Below, piece by piece: positions 46,949-56,464 of a DNA stretch of 64,000 nt. The translations under genes were made by a program, and so were the position numbers. Under the pieces are notes generated by a model. That model ran no database searches, was not told where the DNA came from, and worked only from the letters and a program-made list of their open reading frames with translations. The DNA is taken from the NCBI GenBank assembly GCA_016713245.1, contig JADJPM010000004.1, positions 1-64,000 of the forward strand, given 5' to 3'. The stretch comes from Verrucomicrobiaceae bacterium. Its GTDB lineage: Bacteria; Verrucomicrobiota; Verrucomicrobiia; Verrucomicrobiales; Verrucomicrobiaceae. Numbering within the stretch: position 1 is the stretch's first letter; each line of letters starts with the position of its first letter.

Positions 46949-48905
46949 TTATTGTTCGACGCGGAAGATATGCATCGAGACGCCGTCGGGCTTGAGTTCG
47001 ACGTAGTTGCGGGTGCCGCTCCAGTCGTAGGCACCGCCGTGGAGGAGGTCGATGACTTTGAAGGGTTTTGAGGCGTCTAGACCGAGGGCGGTGAGATCGA
47101 GATGGATCATGCCGGCGGCGGCGTGTTGGGGATCGAGATTGATGCAGCAGAGGATGCGGTTGCTGAAATCGGGCGTGGCTTTGCTGTAGGTGATGATGCG
47201 TCCGTGGTCGGCGGAGTGGAAGCGGAGGTTGTCGTAGAGATGCAGGGCAGGGTTGTCGCGGCGGATGAGGTTCAGCTTGCGGATGAAGCCGTTGATGTTG
47301 CCGGGCTTGTTGTAGTCACGCTGCACGAGCTGGTACTTCTCGCTGTGATTGTATTCTTCCTTGCCAGGATAGGGGTCGTTTTCACCGAGCTCATAGCCGC
47401 CGTACATGCCCCAGGTGCTGGACATGGTAGCCGCGAGGGCGGCACGGATGCGGAACATCTGCGGGCCAGCGTTTTGAAGATGGCCGGGCAGGATGTCGGG
47501 TGTATTGGGCCAGAAATTGGCGCGGTAATACCAGCGCATGTCGCCGTGGAAGAGCTCGCGAGCGTATTCTTCGAGCTCGGCACGGCTCTCACGCCAGGTG
47601 AAGTAGGTGTAGCTTTGCGTGAAGCCGATTTTGCCGAGCACCTGCATCATTTTCGGCTTGGTGAAGGCCTCGGCGAGGAAGAGCACATCCGGGTCTTTGC
47701 GCTGGATGGTGCCGATCAGCTCCTGCCAGAAGGCGACGGGCTTGGTGTGGGGATTATCGACGCGGAAGATCTTCACGCCGCAATCGACCCAGAACTGCAC
47801 AACGTCGATGAGCTCCTTCCACAGCGCCTTCCAGTCGTCGCAGTGGAAATTGATCGGGTAGATGTCCTGATACTTTTTGGGCGGATTTTCGGCGTAGCGG
47901 ATGCTGCCGTCGGGACGCTGGTAAAACCATTCGGGATGGTCTTTGACGTAGGGATGGTCCGGGGGAGCAGTTGATGGCAAAGTCGAGCGCGATCTCCAGA
48001 CCGCGTTTGTTGGCTTCGCCGACGAGCCATTTGAAGTCGTCGAGGGTGCCGAGTGCGGGTTCGACAGCGCGATGACCACCGGCTGGGCCGCCGATGGCCC
48101 ACGGGCTGCCCACATCGCCTTCTTTGGCAGTGAGGGTGTTGTTTTTGCCTTTGCGGGCGGTGATACCGATGGGGTGGATCGGCGGGAAGTAGATGACATC
48201 AAAGCCGAGGTGCGCGGCGTGATCGAGGCGACCGAGGCAATCGCGGAAGGTGCTGTGCTTGTCCGCGAGGCCTTCGGCACCGCGAGGGAAGAATTCATAC
48301 CACGCAGAGAATCGCGCCCGCTCACGCTCAACGATGACCGTCATGGGGGCGGAGAGGGTGGAAAGGTCGCGATCCGGGAACTGATCCATCAGCGCCTGCA
48401 TTTCGTCGGATTGCAGCACTTCGAGGATGTCCTGCGCGGGCACTTTGGTGAGCAGATCGGCGCATTCCTGCATCTGTGAGGCCGCTGCGGTGGCTCCGGC
48501 TTTCTTGGCACGCACAGCAGCCTCCTTGAGCAGGCGAGCTCCCTCGCGGGCCTCGATGGGGACATCGGGGTCTTTGGCTCCGATACGCACGGCGAAGGTT
48601 TTTTTCCACGAGCGGAAGAGGTCGCCCCAGGCCTCGACGACGTATTCCCATCGTCCGGCCTTCTCGAAAGTACAGGCGGCATGCCAGCGGTCGTTGTTGT
48701 CGAGCTTCATCGGGGCCTCGCTCCAGCGCTTCGAGCCAGCGAGACGCCAGCGCAGCGCCGCGCTCATGACATCGTGGCCGTCTTTAAAGATGTCGCACCA
48801 CACATCGAGCGGCTCGCCGATCACTCGCTTTACTGGATGGCGACCGCCTTCGAGGCAGGGGTAGAAGTTTTCGATGACGACCGTGGGAGCGTGTGTGGCG
48901 GGCAT
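46949..48905 (-). pseudogene. glgE: alpha-1,4-glucan:maltose-1-phosphate maltosyltransferase with one-base frameshift
   Basis: Two frames together give the complete ~650-aa GlgE. The first (48905 to about 47965) has the N-terminal domain, AHLGFDVIYFPPIHPIGITA and LEIALDFAINCSP. The second (about 47965 to 46949) continues PDHPYVKDHPEWFYQRPDGS, KIFRVDNPHTKPVAFW (nucleophile Asp), LFLAEAFTKP and ends MHIFRVEQ. The switch is at a run of five G (47961-47965 on the plus strand); four would restore one frame. GlgE extends alpha-glucan from maltose-1-phosphate. A homopolymer sequencing error is as likely as real inactivation. No treS or pep2 gene is adjacent. Confidence 0.85.
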
Positions 48906-48962
48906 GGGAGGGCATGGATAGCGTCGTACCTACACTTGGCAATAGAAGGAGCCTTATCTGAG

Positions 48963-49487
48963 CTATTCGGCCCTGATTCGGCGGAAGGAATCCAACTGCC
49001 TAGCAATCGCTTTTACCCTGTCTCGATCACGTGCTGTCACCATGATATGCCAGATCATAGGCGGTCCATCTTTCGTGCTCAGATCCAAATACGCCCAGCC
49101 GCTCCAGTCTCCATTTTCGACGACACGGATATCCCACTTAACCAATCTTCCAGCAAACCGACTGTTAAACCGGGCCAAAGGAGCACCCTCCCGAGTTTGT
49201 GGATGACCGCCGCAGTAGAGCGCCAAGGACGCATCATTCTCAAAGTCAAAGTAGCGAACTTTGAAGTCGGGACCCAAATACGCCGATGTGTTTTTGACGC
49301 TTTCTAGGTTGACCAAGTAGGCCGTCGATGAGTTTGGCGAATCTTTAAATTGATAGCTGTTCCCCAGCTTTACTGGACCAATCTCTCGTTGGCGGGCCTC
49401 GTGTTCCCGCTTGTAACGATGGTCGGCACAAGAAGTGAGAATGACGGTGACTACCAACCCGAAAAACCAATGGGTGAGAACTTTCAT
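48963..49487 (-). CDS. small lipoprotein, 174 aa
   Basis: MKVLTHWFFGLVVTVILTSCADH: signal peptide with lipobox LTSC (Cys 20). The mature part has alternating beta-type segments (KVRYFDFENDASLALYCGGH, WAYLDLSTKDGPPMIWHIMV). No family is recognised. Confidence 0.65.
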   Translation of the reverse strand: MKVLTHWFFGLVVTVILTSCADHRYKREHEARQREIGPVKLGNSYQFKDSPNSSTAYLVNLESVKNTSAYLGPDFKVRYFDFENDASLALYCGGHPQTREGAPLARFNSRFAGRLVKWDIRVVENGDWSGWAYLDLSTKDGPPMIWHIMVTARDRDRVKAIARQLDSFRRIRAE

Positions 49488-49570
49488 GGTGGAATAACAA
49501 CTGGGATTTTGAGCTTTGTGAAGCCAAAAATCCTGCTGGAGAGCCGCCCCGTTTGCGCCACGTTCGTGGG

Positions 49571-50902
49571 ATGCCCAACCCAGCTCCGAAGAAAATCCTG
49601 CTCGCCGAAGACGTGCGTGCGATCGCGTTGCAGCTCTCGCATGCTTTGGAAAAGGCGGGTTACGAGGTGCAGGTGGCCCGCGATGGGGAGGAATGTTTGG
49701 AAAAGGTGGCCAGCTTCAAGCCGGACTTGCTGGTGCTCGATCTGATCATGCCCAAACTCACCGGGCTGGAGGCCATGCGCATGCTGCGTGCCGCACCAGC
49801 CACGGAAAACCTGCCGGTCATCATCACGACGGCGAAGGATTATTCCACGGAGCTGAAGCACATCCGCCAGAGCGGTCCGCTCGATGTGCTCATCAAGCCC
49901 TTTGCTCCCGATGTGTTGATCACCAAGCTCGATAGCTTGTTTCGAACGGCGGCGAGTTGCTCGCTGGTGGCGGAACGCCCGGCTCGGGAGGCACCGAAGG
50001 ACATCTACGCGCCCGTTTTGGACACACAGAGGCCTCACGCCCGTTTCTGGGGCACGCGAGGCTCGATCCCTGTCTCCGGCGGTCGTTACTCTCAGCATGG
50101 CGGAAACACCACCTGCTTCGAGTTTTGCACCGGGCAGGACCGCATCATCTTCGATGCGGGTTCCGGCCTCCGTGAGGCGGGACTTTCGCTGCTGAAGGAC
50201 GGGCCGCGTCACATCCATCTCTTCATCACGCACACGCATTGGGATCACATCCAGGGTTTTCCCTTCTTCACGCCGATCTACGTCCCTGGCTTTGAAATCA
50301 CCGTTTATGGCGAGCGGGGTTTTGGCAAGAACCTGGAGTCACTCCTCGTCGGTCAGCTCGATCGCGATTACTTCCCGGTGCAGCGGGAGGATCTGGCCGC
50401 GAAGATCAATTTCGTCTTCCTCGACGACAAACCGGTCACCATCGGCGGCGCGAAGATCTCCCGCGAATACGTCCAGCACCCCGGAGCCACCGTGGGGTTC
50501 AAAATCGAGCATGACGGCTGGAAGGTGGCGTTCATCCCGGACAATGAATTCCTCCAAGGTTACACCGGCAGTCCGGTGGGACTCACGCGAGAGAGTGATG
50601 TCGTCATCCCTCACGATCCAGTGATCAGCTTTGTGGAAGATATCGATCTGCTGATCCATGAGGCGCAGTATCTGCCCACCGATTACCCGAAAAAGATCGG
50701 CTGGGGGCATTCGAACCTCGCCAGTGCCTGCGCCCTCACGAAGCTGGCCGGGGTGAAAAAATGGATCGCCGTCCATCACGATCCCGATCACGACGATGTG
50801 GCTCTGCACGCGAAGTACAATCTCACTCGGCAAATCCTTGGCGATCTGGGGCACCGCATCCCCTTTAGCCACGGTCACGACGGCCTGGTGGAGTATCGCT
50901 GA
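49571..50902 (+). CDS. response regulator receiver fused to MBL-fold hydrolase
   Basis: From ATG 49571 (MPNPAPKKILLAEDVRAIAL), 443 aa. Residues 1-~120 are a receiver domain with phospho-Asp in LLVLDLIMPK (about 57) and the Thr/Lys switch residues (ITTAKDY, LIKPFAP). From ~150 to the end lies an MBL-fold hydrolase: GTRGSIPVSGGRYSQHGGNT, LFITHTHWDHIQG, AFIPDNE, HEAQYLPTDYP, GHSNLASAC. The MBL part resembles the RNase Z/phosphodiesterase-like subgroup. It is probably a two-component output enzyme on a nucleotide or phosphodiester. No histidine kinase is adjacent. Confidence 0.87.
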   Translation: MPNPAPKKILLAEDVRAIALQLSHALEKAGYEVQVARDGEECLEKVASFKPDLLVLDLIMPKLTGLEAMRMLRAAPATENLPVIITTAKDYSTELKHIRQSGPLDVLIKPFAPDVLITKLDSLFRTAASCSLVAERPAREAPKDIYAPVLDTQRPHARFWGTRGSIPVSGGRYSQHGGNTTCFEFCTGQDRIIFDAGSGLREAGLSLLKDGPRHIHLFITHTHWDHIQGFPFFTPIYVPGFEITVYGERGFGKNLESLLVGQLDRDYFPVQREDLAAKINFVFLDDKPVTIGGAKISREYVQHPGATVGFKIEHDGWKVAFIPDNEFLQGYTGSPVGLTRESDVVIPHDPVISFVEDIDLLIHEAQYLPTDYPKKIGWGHSNLASACALTKLAGVKKWIAVHHDPDHDDVALHAKYNLTRQILGDLGHRIPFSHGHDGLVEYR

Positions 50903-50984
50903 GCCGGTGGGAGAGCTTTCCCCAGTTCCAGCAGCCGAATTGCTTGATTTCCCGTCGTGAGTCCCGAAGATGGCACCCCAGCCG

Positions 50985-51707
50985 ATGAAATTCGCGATCT
51001 TCGGAGATATCCACGCCAACCTCGAAGCCCTTCAGGCCGTCCTTTACGACGCCCAAGAACAGGGCTGTGCCAGCTATGTATGCCTGGGAGACATCGTGGG
51101 CTACGCCGCGAACCCGGTCGAGTGCCTCGAAACTGTCCGCGCCCTGAACTGCCCCACCGTGCGCGGCAACCATGACGAAGGTGCCAGCGGTAACAGCAGC
51201 CTCGACGAGCTCAACCCACTGGCCTACGCGGCTCTCATGTGGACCCGCGAGCAGCTCAGCGAGGAGCAGCGACAGTGGCTGCGGGATTTGAAGCTGGTGC
51301 GCCAAGTGCGGGATTTCACCATCGTGCATGCCACGCTCGATTCGCCGGGGAACTGGGGCTATGTGACGAACCGCTTCGATGCGATGGCGAGCTTCAGCTA
51401 CCAGTTCACGCAGGTATGTTTTTACGGCCACACCCATGTGCCGCGCATCTTTGAAAAGGATGACGCCGTCCGCGCCTCCCGCGGCACGGAGGTGAGCCTC
51501 ACTCGTGGCACGAAGTATTTTGTGAATGTGGGCAGCGTGGGCCAGCCCCGCGATGGCGATTGGCGGGCGGCCTACACCATTTACGACGTCCAGGCCCAGA
51601 CGATTTCGATTCGCCGTCTCGAATATGACATCGAGACCGCCCAGCGGAAGATTCATGAGGCGGGCCTGCCACCGCTGCTGGCGGACCGGCTGGCGCTTGG
51701 GAAATGA
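50985..51707 (+). CDS. metallophosphoesterase (YfcE/MJ0936-type)
   Basis: From ATG 50985 (MKFAIFGDIHANLEAL); ATG 50970 is also possible. 240 aa. Calcineurin-like motifs are in order: GDIHANLEAL, CLGDIVGYAANPVEC, RGNHDEGASG, YGHTHVPRIF, FVNVGSVGQPRDGD. They make a two-metal phosphodiesterase or phosphatase with an unknown substrate. It is encoded 82 bp after the receiver-MBL gene and 50 bp before the GT9 gene. Confidence 0.88.
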   Translation: MKFAIFGDIHANLEALQAVLYDAQEQGCASYVCLGDIVGYAANPVECLETVRALNCPTVRGNHDEGASGNSSLDELNPLAYAALMWTREQLSEEQRQWLRDLKLVRQVRDFTIVHATLDSPGNWGYVTNRFDAMASFSYQFTQVCFYGHTHVPRIFEKDDAVRASRGTEVSLTRGTKYFVNVGSVGQPRDGDWRAAYTIYDVQAQTISIRRLEYDIETAQRKIHEAGLPPLLADRLALGK

Positions 51708-51757
51708 GGCAAACGGTCGGACGGGTCGGACTCGTCTGACATGTCGGACTTAATCGC

Positions 51758-52750
51758 ATGTCCTCCCTTCCGAGCCTTCGAGATTTCAAAAGCGCCCTGA
51801 TCGTCAAACCGAGCTCGCTGGGTGACATCGTGCATACCTTGCCAGCGGTGAAGGCGATCCGTGAGGCGTATCCGCATCTGAAGTTGCGCTGGTTGGCGAA
51901 CACGGAGTGGACACCGCTGATCCAGGGATCGCCGTTGATTGATGAGGTGATCGCTTTTCCGAGGAAGAAGTTCCGCGGGCTGGCGGGGCTGCTGCGGTTC
52001 TGGAACTGGCGGCGGGAGTGGATGCTCATGAAGCGTGAGGAGCCGGAGATCGTGCTCGATTTTCAGGGCTTGCTGCGCAGCGGCATCGTGAGCCGCTGGC
52101 GGGGTTCTAAGACCGTGATTGGGCTTTCGGATGCTCGGGAAGGGGCGCGGTATTTTTATTCTCACCTCGTGCCGGTAAATGCGGGGGCGCATGCGGTGGA
52201 TCGTTACCTGGAAATGCCGCGGGCGTTTGGCATCAAAGTGGATGCGGAAGAGGTGAGCTTTGATCTGGCGGAGGGCGGCCAGCCGGCGGGCGTGGATTTG
52301 AACTGGCGTGAAAGCGTCGTGCTGCATCCGTGGTCGCGTGGGGAAGGGAAATCGCTCTCGGATGAGGCGCTTGCGGCGCTTTGTGAGGCACTTGCGCCGC
52401 GTTGCGTGGTCCTCGTGGGCATGCATGAGGGCGCGAAGGTGCCGCAGACGGCGCATGTGACGGATCTGAGCAATCGCACGAGTCTCGCGGAGCTGGTGTG
52501 GATCATGCGGCAGGCAGGGTGGGTGATCAGCGTGGACAGCGGGCCGATGCACATCGGCGCGGCGGTGAATCCTCGCACGCTGGGGCTTTATACCTGGAGT
52601 GATCCTCGCAAGGTGGGGCCGTATCCGGCCACGGCGGATGTGTGGAAGGCAGGACGCATTGCGAAGAGAACGGAATTCAGTGCGGACGAGTGCCTGACGG
52701 AGATGTACATCACGCCGCAGGCGGCACAGGAACTGGCGGGCTGGGTTTAA
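51758..52750 (+). CDS. glycosyltransferase family 9 (heptosyltransferase-like)
   Basis: A 330-aa protein. ALIVKPSSLGDIVHTLPAVK is the standard GT9 N-terminus, VLDFQGLLRSG the acceptor side, and VISVDSGPMHIGAAVNPRTL the ADP-heptose-binding region. It adds heptose (or a related sugar) to lipopolysaccharide core at the inner membrane. No other LPS gene is adjacent. Confidence 0.88.
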   Translation: MSSLPSLRDFKSALIVKPSSLGDIVHTLPAVKAIREAYPHLKLRWLANTEWTPLIQGSPLIDEVIAFPRKKFRGLAGLLRFWNWRREWMLMKREEPEIVLDFQGLLRSGIVSRWRGSKTVIGLSDAREGARYFYSHLVPVNAGAHAVDRYLEMPRAFGIKVDAEEVSFDLAEGGQPAGVDLNWRESVVLHPWSRGEGKSLSDEALAALCEALAPRCVVLVGMHEGAKVPQTAHVTDLSNRTSLAELVWIMRQAGWVISVDSGPMHIGAAVNPRTLGLYTWSDPRKVGPYPATADVWKAGRIAKRTEFSADECLTEMYITPQAAQELAGWV

Positions 52751-52760
52751 GGCTGAAAAA

Positions 52761-52797
52761 TCAACCTTTAAGCTTGACCTTCGGGCTTAAAGGTTGA
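52761..52797 (+). promoter_or_regulatory. 13-bp inverted repeat just upstream of the BlaI-type repressor
   Basis: TCAACCTTTAAGC (52761-52773) and GCTTAAAGGTTGA (52785-52797), perfect, ending 11 bp before ATG 52809. It may be an autoregulatory operator, a leader hairpin controlling translation, or the end of the GT9 transcript. It does not match the known staphylococcal BlaI operator. Confidence 0.55.
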
Positions 52798-52808
52798 AAA
52801 ATCAGCCC

Positions 52809-53177
52809 ATGGACAATCTGAGCCGCCGGGAACGTGAGGTCATGGAAATCGTCTTCGCCTTGGGCGAGGCCACGCTGTCGCAAATCCTGGAGGAAATGGC
52901 GGAGCCACCCACGCGGCCGGCGCTACGCTCGATTTTGACCATCCTGGAGGAGAAAGGGCAGCTCAAGCATCGCACCGAGGGCAGGGAGTTTGTGTATCGC
53001 AGTGTTGTCTCGCGGGAAAAGGCAGGGAAATCGACGCTGAGCCGCGTGGTGAGCACTTTTTTCGGCGGCTCGATCTCCCAGGCGCTCGCCGCCTACCTGA
53101 GTGATCCAAAGGCCCGGCTCTCGGATGACGAGATCACCGAACTCAGGCGCTTCATCGACGAAGCAAAGCCTCGCTGA
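52809..53177 (+). CDS. BlaI/MecI/CopY-family repressor
   Basis: From ATG 52809 (MDNLSRREREVMEIVFALGE), 122 aa. A winged helix (ATLSQILEEMAEPPTRPALR, SILTILEEKGQLKHRTEGRE) precedes the dimerisation tail. The family represses its own operon until cleaved in response to a partner M56 protease. The protease gene begins 18 bp downstream, the usual pairing. Confidence 0.92.
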   Translation: MDNLSRREREVMEIVFALGEATLSQILEEMAEPPTRPALRSILTILEEKGQLKHRTEGREFVYRSVVSREKAGKSTLSRVVSTFFGGSISQALAAYLSDPKARLSDDEITELRRFIDEAKPR

Positions 53178-53195
53178 ACCTAACCCACAACGATC

Positions 53196-55211
53196 ATGAA
53201 CTCGCTGCTCACTTCTTTCACACCTGCCTGGCTGGCGGATGTGTCCCTCCAGATCACGCTGTGGCTCGTGTTCGCTGCGCTGGTCAGCCTGTGGCCCGGT
53301 TTGCCGGCTGCGCGGCGACATTTTGTGCAGGCGGGAGCTTTGTTGACGCTGCCGTTGTTGCTTGTGGCGGGGTTCATCGTGCCAGGATGGCGTTTGATGC
53401 CCGTCCAATCACCTGAAAGCGTGTCATCGAGCAAGCCTTCTTCAGCGGTCGAAGGGGTGAATGCCGATCCATTCGCCATGTCCATCTCCGTGAAGACCAC
53501 TTTGTTGGAGGTTGAGCAGACTCCGGTGTGGTGGGGCGTGGTCTGGTTGCTCGGAGCGACCGCTGGTGTTGGCCTGCTCGCTTGTTCGGCAACGGCTTTG
53601 CGTCGGCTGCGGAGCGAATCTGCGGAGGTTCACGATGAACGGCTGAAGGCGGTTTTTCGCGAAGAGTCCGTCATGCTTGGTTTGAGGCTGGAGGCGGATT
53701 GTTTGCGTCAAAGTGAAGCCTGCGGCGTGCCGATGACCTGGGGCTTGTTTTCTCAAAAGTCGCTGCTTTTGCCTCGTGAGGCGGTGAACTGGCCGGAGGC
53801 GAGGCTGCGGCTCGTGCTGCGGCATGAACTGGCGCATCTCGTGCGTGCCGATGTGCTGGTCTCCGCGATCATGACCTTGGTGGCGGTGCTGTTGTGGTTT
53901 CATCCCGCCGTGTGGATAATGCTACGGGCTGCACAACGTTCGCGTGAGCAGGCTTGTGACGATCTGGCGTTGGGCCGCGGGGATCAGAAGGCGGCGGATT
54001 TTGCGCATGAACTGCTGGCAGCCGTTGAGGCGCTTGAACCGTTGTCCAGACGGCCACTGCTGCCGCTCGCTCTAGCCATGTCGGTTTCGAGTGGCGCTCG
54101 TTTGATGCGTGGCAGGCTGCAAAACATCCTGCGGGGCCCCGAGCAGCGCGGTGGTTTTAGTCGTTGGCAGAAAACGGGGCTGTTGGTGCCTGCTCTGATG
54201 CTCAGTGGTTTGCTGGCCGGGCTCACGGCGTGCCGGAAAGAAGCTCCGTCCACGTCTTCTGAGGCGCAGATCTGGGTGCAGGCGAAGGTTTTTAGCGTTC
54301 CGGTGGACTCGCCCGTGCTCGCCCAGGCCGGCCTGGTCATGGATGGTCAGAACAAAGGCCTTCAGACTCTTGGTGTGATTCCCGAGGCGAGTCTTCAAAC
54401 GCTGCTTCGAGGCCTCTCGCAGCAGAAAGGGGTGGACTTGATGAGCACTCCTTCCATCACCACACGCAGCGGCCAAAAGGCGGTGATGGAGATGGTGCGC
54501 GAATTCATCTACCCGACCGCGTTTGATCCGCCGAGGCACATCGACAAGGACAACACGGTTATCCCGACGACGCCGACCGCCTTTGAAATGCGCCCTGTGG
54601 GCGTGCGCATCGAGGTGGTGCCCGAGCTTCTCACGAAAGACGAGATCCAACTGACAGTGATGCCGGAAATCACGGAGTTTGAAGGTTTCATCAACTATGG
54701 AGATCCCGTCACGCAGAAAGACGGGAAGGTGGTCACGCCGAACGCGGTGAAGCAACCGGTGTTTCACTCACTGAAGATGACGAGTTCCTTCGTGCTCACG
54801 AGACGCGAGGCGGTGGTGATCGGCGGCCTGGGCTCGCCGGAGGGTGTCTTTGTTCCTCACGAAACCGAGCCTGACACCCTCGTATCCGCGAAGTCGAACA
54901 AGGCAGGCCGGTTGATTTTTTTTGTCTTTCAAGCAAGCGAAGTGGTGCCCGCCAGGCCCAAACCAATTCCAGCCAGTGACGAGCCTGCTGTCACGATTTT
55001 CGGCCAGGTTCTGCGGCAGGGGAAATACACGCTCAAATCCGGGATGACTTTGGCTGACTTGATCCAGGCGGCGGGCGGCTTGTCCCAACGTGCCAACACG
55101 AAAGCTGGCACGCTGGAGCGAAAAGGTCAAAAGCAGCCGCTCGACCTCCAGAACAAAGCGATGCCGCTCCAGTCGGGCGATGTGGTGATCGTGGGTGAAA
55201 CAAAAAGCTGA
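53196..55211 (+). CDS. M56 (BlaR1-type) protease fused to secretin-like and SLBB domains
   Basis: 671 aa. Residues 1-~360 form an M56 membrane protease: N-terminal TM helices, the active site VLRHELAHLVRADVL (HExxH near 210), WFHPAVWIML, and a further TM helix ending LLAGLTACRK. Instead of a beta-lactam sensor, the periplasmic part (about 365-570) is secretin-like: VRIEVVPELLTKDEIQLTVM, TSSFVLTRREAVVIGGLGSP. The last ~70 residues are an SLBB-type domain: VTIFGQVLRQGKYTLKSGMT, LIQAAGGLSQRAN, LQSGDVVIVGE. It probably senses an envelope state and triggers cleavage of the BlaI-type repressor encoded upstream. Confidence 0.85.
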   Translation: MNSLLTSFTPAWLADVSLQITLWLVFAALVSLWPGLPAARRHFVQAGALLTLPLLLVAGFIVPGWRLMPVQSPESVSSSKPSSAVEGVNADPFAMSISVKTTLLEVEQTPVWWGVVWLLGATAGVGLLACSATALRRLRSESAEVHDERLKAVFREESVMLGLRLEADCLRQSEACGVPMTWGLFSQKSLLLPREAVNWPEARLRLVLRHELAHLVRADVLVSAIMTLVAVLLWFHPAVWIMLRAAQRSREQACDDLALGRGDQKAADFAHELLAAVEALEPLSRRPLLPLALAMSVSSGARLMRGRLQNILRGPEQRGGFSRWQKTGLLVPALMLSGLLAGLTACRKEAPSTSSEAQIWVQAKVFSVPVDSPVLAQAGLVMDGQNKGLQTLGVIPEASLQTLLRGLSQQKGVDLMSTPSITTRSGQKAVMEMVREFIYPTAFDPPRHIDKDNTVIPTTPTAFEMRPVGVRIEVVPELLTKDEIQLTVMPEITEFEGFINYGDPVTQKDGKVVTPNAVKQPVFHSLKMTSSFVLTRREAVVIGGLGSPEGVFVPHETEPDTLVSAKSNKAGRLIFFVFQASEVVPARPKPIPASDEPAVTIFGQVLRQGKYTLKSGMTLADLIQAAGGLSQRANTKAGTLERKGQKQPLDLQNKAMPLQSGDVVIVGETKS

Positions 55212-55243
55212 CGGAGTGCCGCTGTGCGTTAGGCTGCAAGGCC

Positions 55244-56464
55244 ATGAAGCCGTTTTTTGTTCTTCTTTTCCTCACCGCCGCTGTTTTCGCCAAGGACCTG
55301 CCGAAGCCGGAGCGGTTTGAAAAGGCCATCGCGGCCTTTGAGGCGGAGGATAACGCGAAGAAGGCTCCGAAGGATGCCACGCTGTTTGTCGGGGCGTCGA
55401 ACATCCGGCTTTGGAAATCGCTGCCGGACCGGTTCAAGAAGGACAAAGTCATCAATCGCGGCTTTGGCGGGGCGTTTTTGAGCGAGGTGGTGCACTTCGC
55501 GGATCGCATCGTGCTGCCTTACCAGCCAAAGCAGATCTACCTGAATGCCGGTGGCAATGATCTGCACCTCGGGAAGACGCCGGAGGAGGTGCTGGCATCC
55601 TTCAAAGCCTTCGTGGCGCTGGTGACGGAGAAGCTGCCGAAAACGAAGCTGGCTTTCCTTTGCATCCCCACCTCACCCTCGCGCTGGGAAGAGGTGGAGA
55701 CGGTGAGGACGACGAACAAACTGATCGCGGACTTTATCCATGCGGGCGGGGATAAGATCGAGTTCATCGACTACTTCCCGATGCTGCTCGGGGCAGATGG
55801 AAAGCCTCGCCCGGAGTTGTATGTCGAGGATCGGCTCCATTTCAGTGAGGCGGGCTACGACGTGGTCGCCTCGGTGATCAAATGGCAGAAGGAGATCGCC
55901 GCCATCGAGAAGCGTTACGCGGGAAAACCGGCACCGAAGGCTCCCATCGTCTTCATCGGCAGTTCCAGCATCCGACGCTGGGAGACACTGGCGGCCGATT
56001 TTCCGGTCAAACCGGTGCTGAACCATGGTTTTGGCGGTTCCGAGGTCTTTGACTCGGTGAATTTCGCCCACCGGCTGGTCTTCCCCTTCCAGCCGAAGCA
56101 GATTGTCATGTACGCGGGCGGCAATGACCTCAACGCGGGGAAGATGCCGGAGCGTGTTTTGGCCGATTTTCAGGCTTTTGTGGCCCGGGTGCATGGTGAG
56201 CTGCCGAAGACGAAGATTTGCTACATTTCCACCGCCCCGAATCCGAAGCGCTGGGCGCAGATCAAGGAGGTGCGGGCGGCCAATGCGCTGATCCAGGCCT
56301 TTTGCGCGAAGGATGAACTCCTCCAATACCTCGACGTGCATCCGGTGATGCTCGCTCCGAACGGCGAGCCGAAGCCGGACATCTTTGTCGAGGACCAGCT
56401 CCACATGAACGCCAAGGGCTACGAGCTCTGGAAAGGCGTCGTGGGGCCGGTTTTGATGGAGTGA
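55244..56464 (+). CDS. secreted tandem SGNH-hydrolase protein
   Basis: 406 aa; MKPFFVLLFLTAAVFAKD is a signal peptide. Two homologous SGNH/GDSL-like domains: copy 1 (about 18-210) has LFVGASNIRLW, NAGGNDLHLGK and DRLHFSEAGYD. Copy 2 (about 230-406) has VFIGSSSIRRW, YAGGNDLNAGK and DQLHMNAKGYE. Block I in copy 1 is GASN and in copy 2 GSSS, so both keep a serine. It is probably an acyl-glycan esterase. The domains arose by internal duplication. Confidence 0.85.
   Translation: MKPFFVLLFLTAAVFAKDLPKPERFEKAIAAFEAEDNAKKAPKDATLFVGASNIRLWKSLPDRFKKDKVINRGFGGAFLSEVVHFADRIVLPYQPKQIYLNAGGNDLHLGKTPEEVLASFKAFVALVTEKLPKTKLAFLCIPTSPSRWEEVETVRTTNKLIADFIHAGGDKIEFIDYFPMLLGADGKPRPELYVEDRLHFSEAGYDVVASVIKWQKEIAAIEKRYAGKPAPKAPIVFIGSSSIRRWETLAADFPVKPVLNHGFGGSEVFDSVNFAHRLVFPFQPKQIVMYAGGNDLNAGKMPERVLADFQAFVARVHGELPKTKICYISTAPNPKRWAQIKEVRAANALIQAFCAKDELLQYLDVHPVMLAPNGEPKPDIFVEDQLHMNAKGYELWKGVVGPVLME

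Noticed and set aside
15364..51010. Strong avoidance of GATATC caused by the EcoRV-like system
   Set aside because: At least five sites were found by eye in the window, not far from what its GC content would give. The count is too small to claim depletion.
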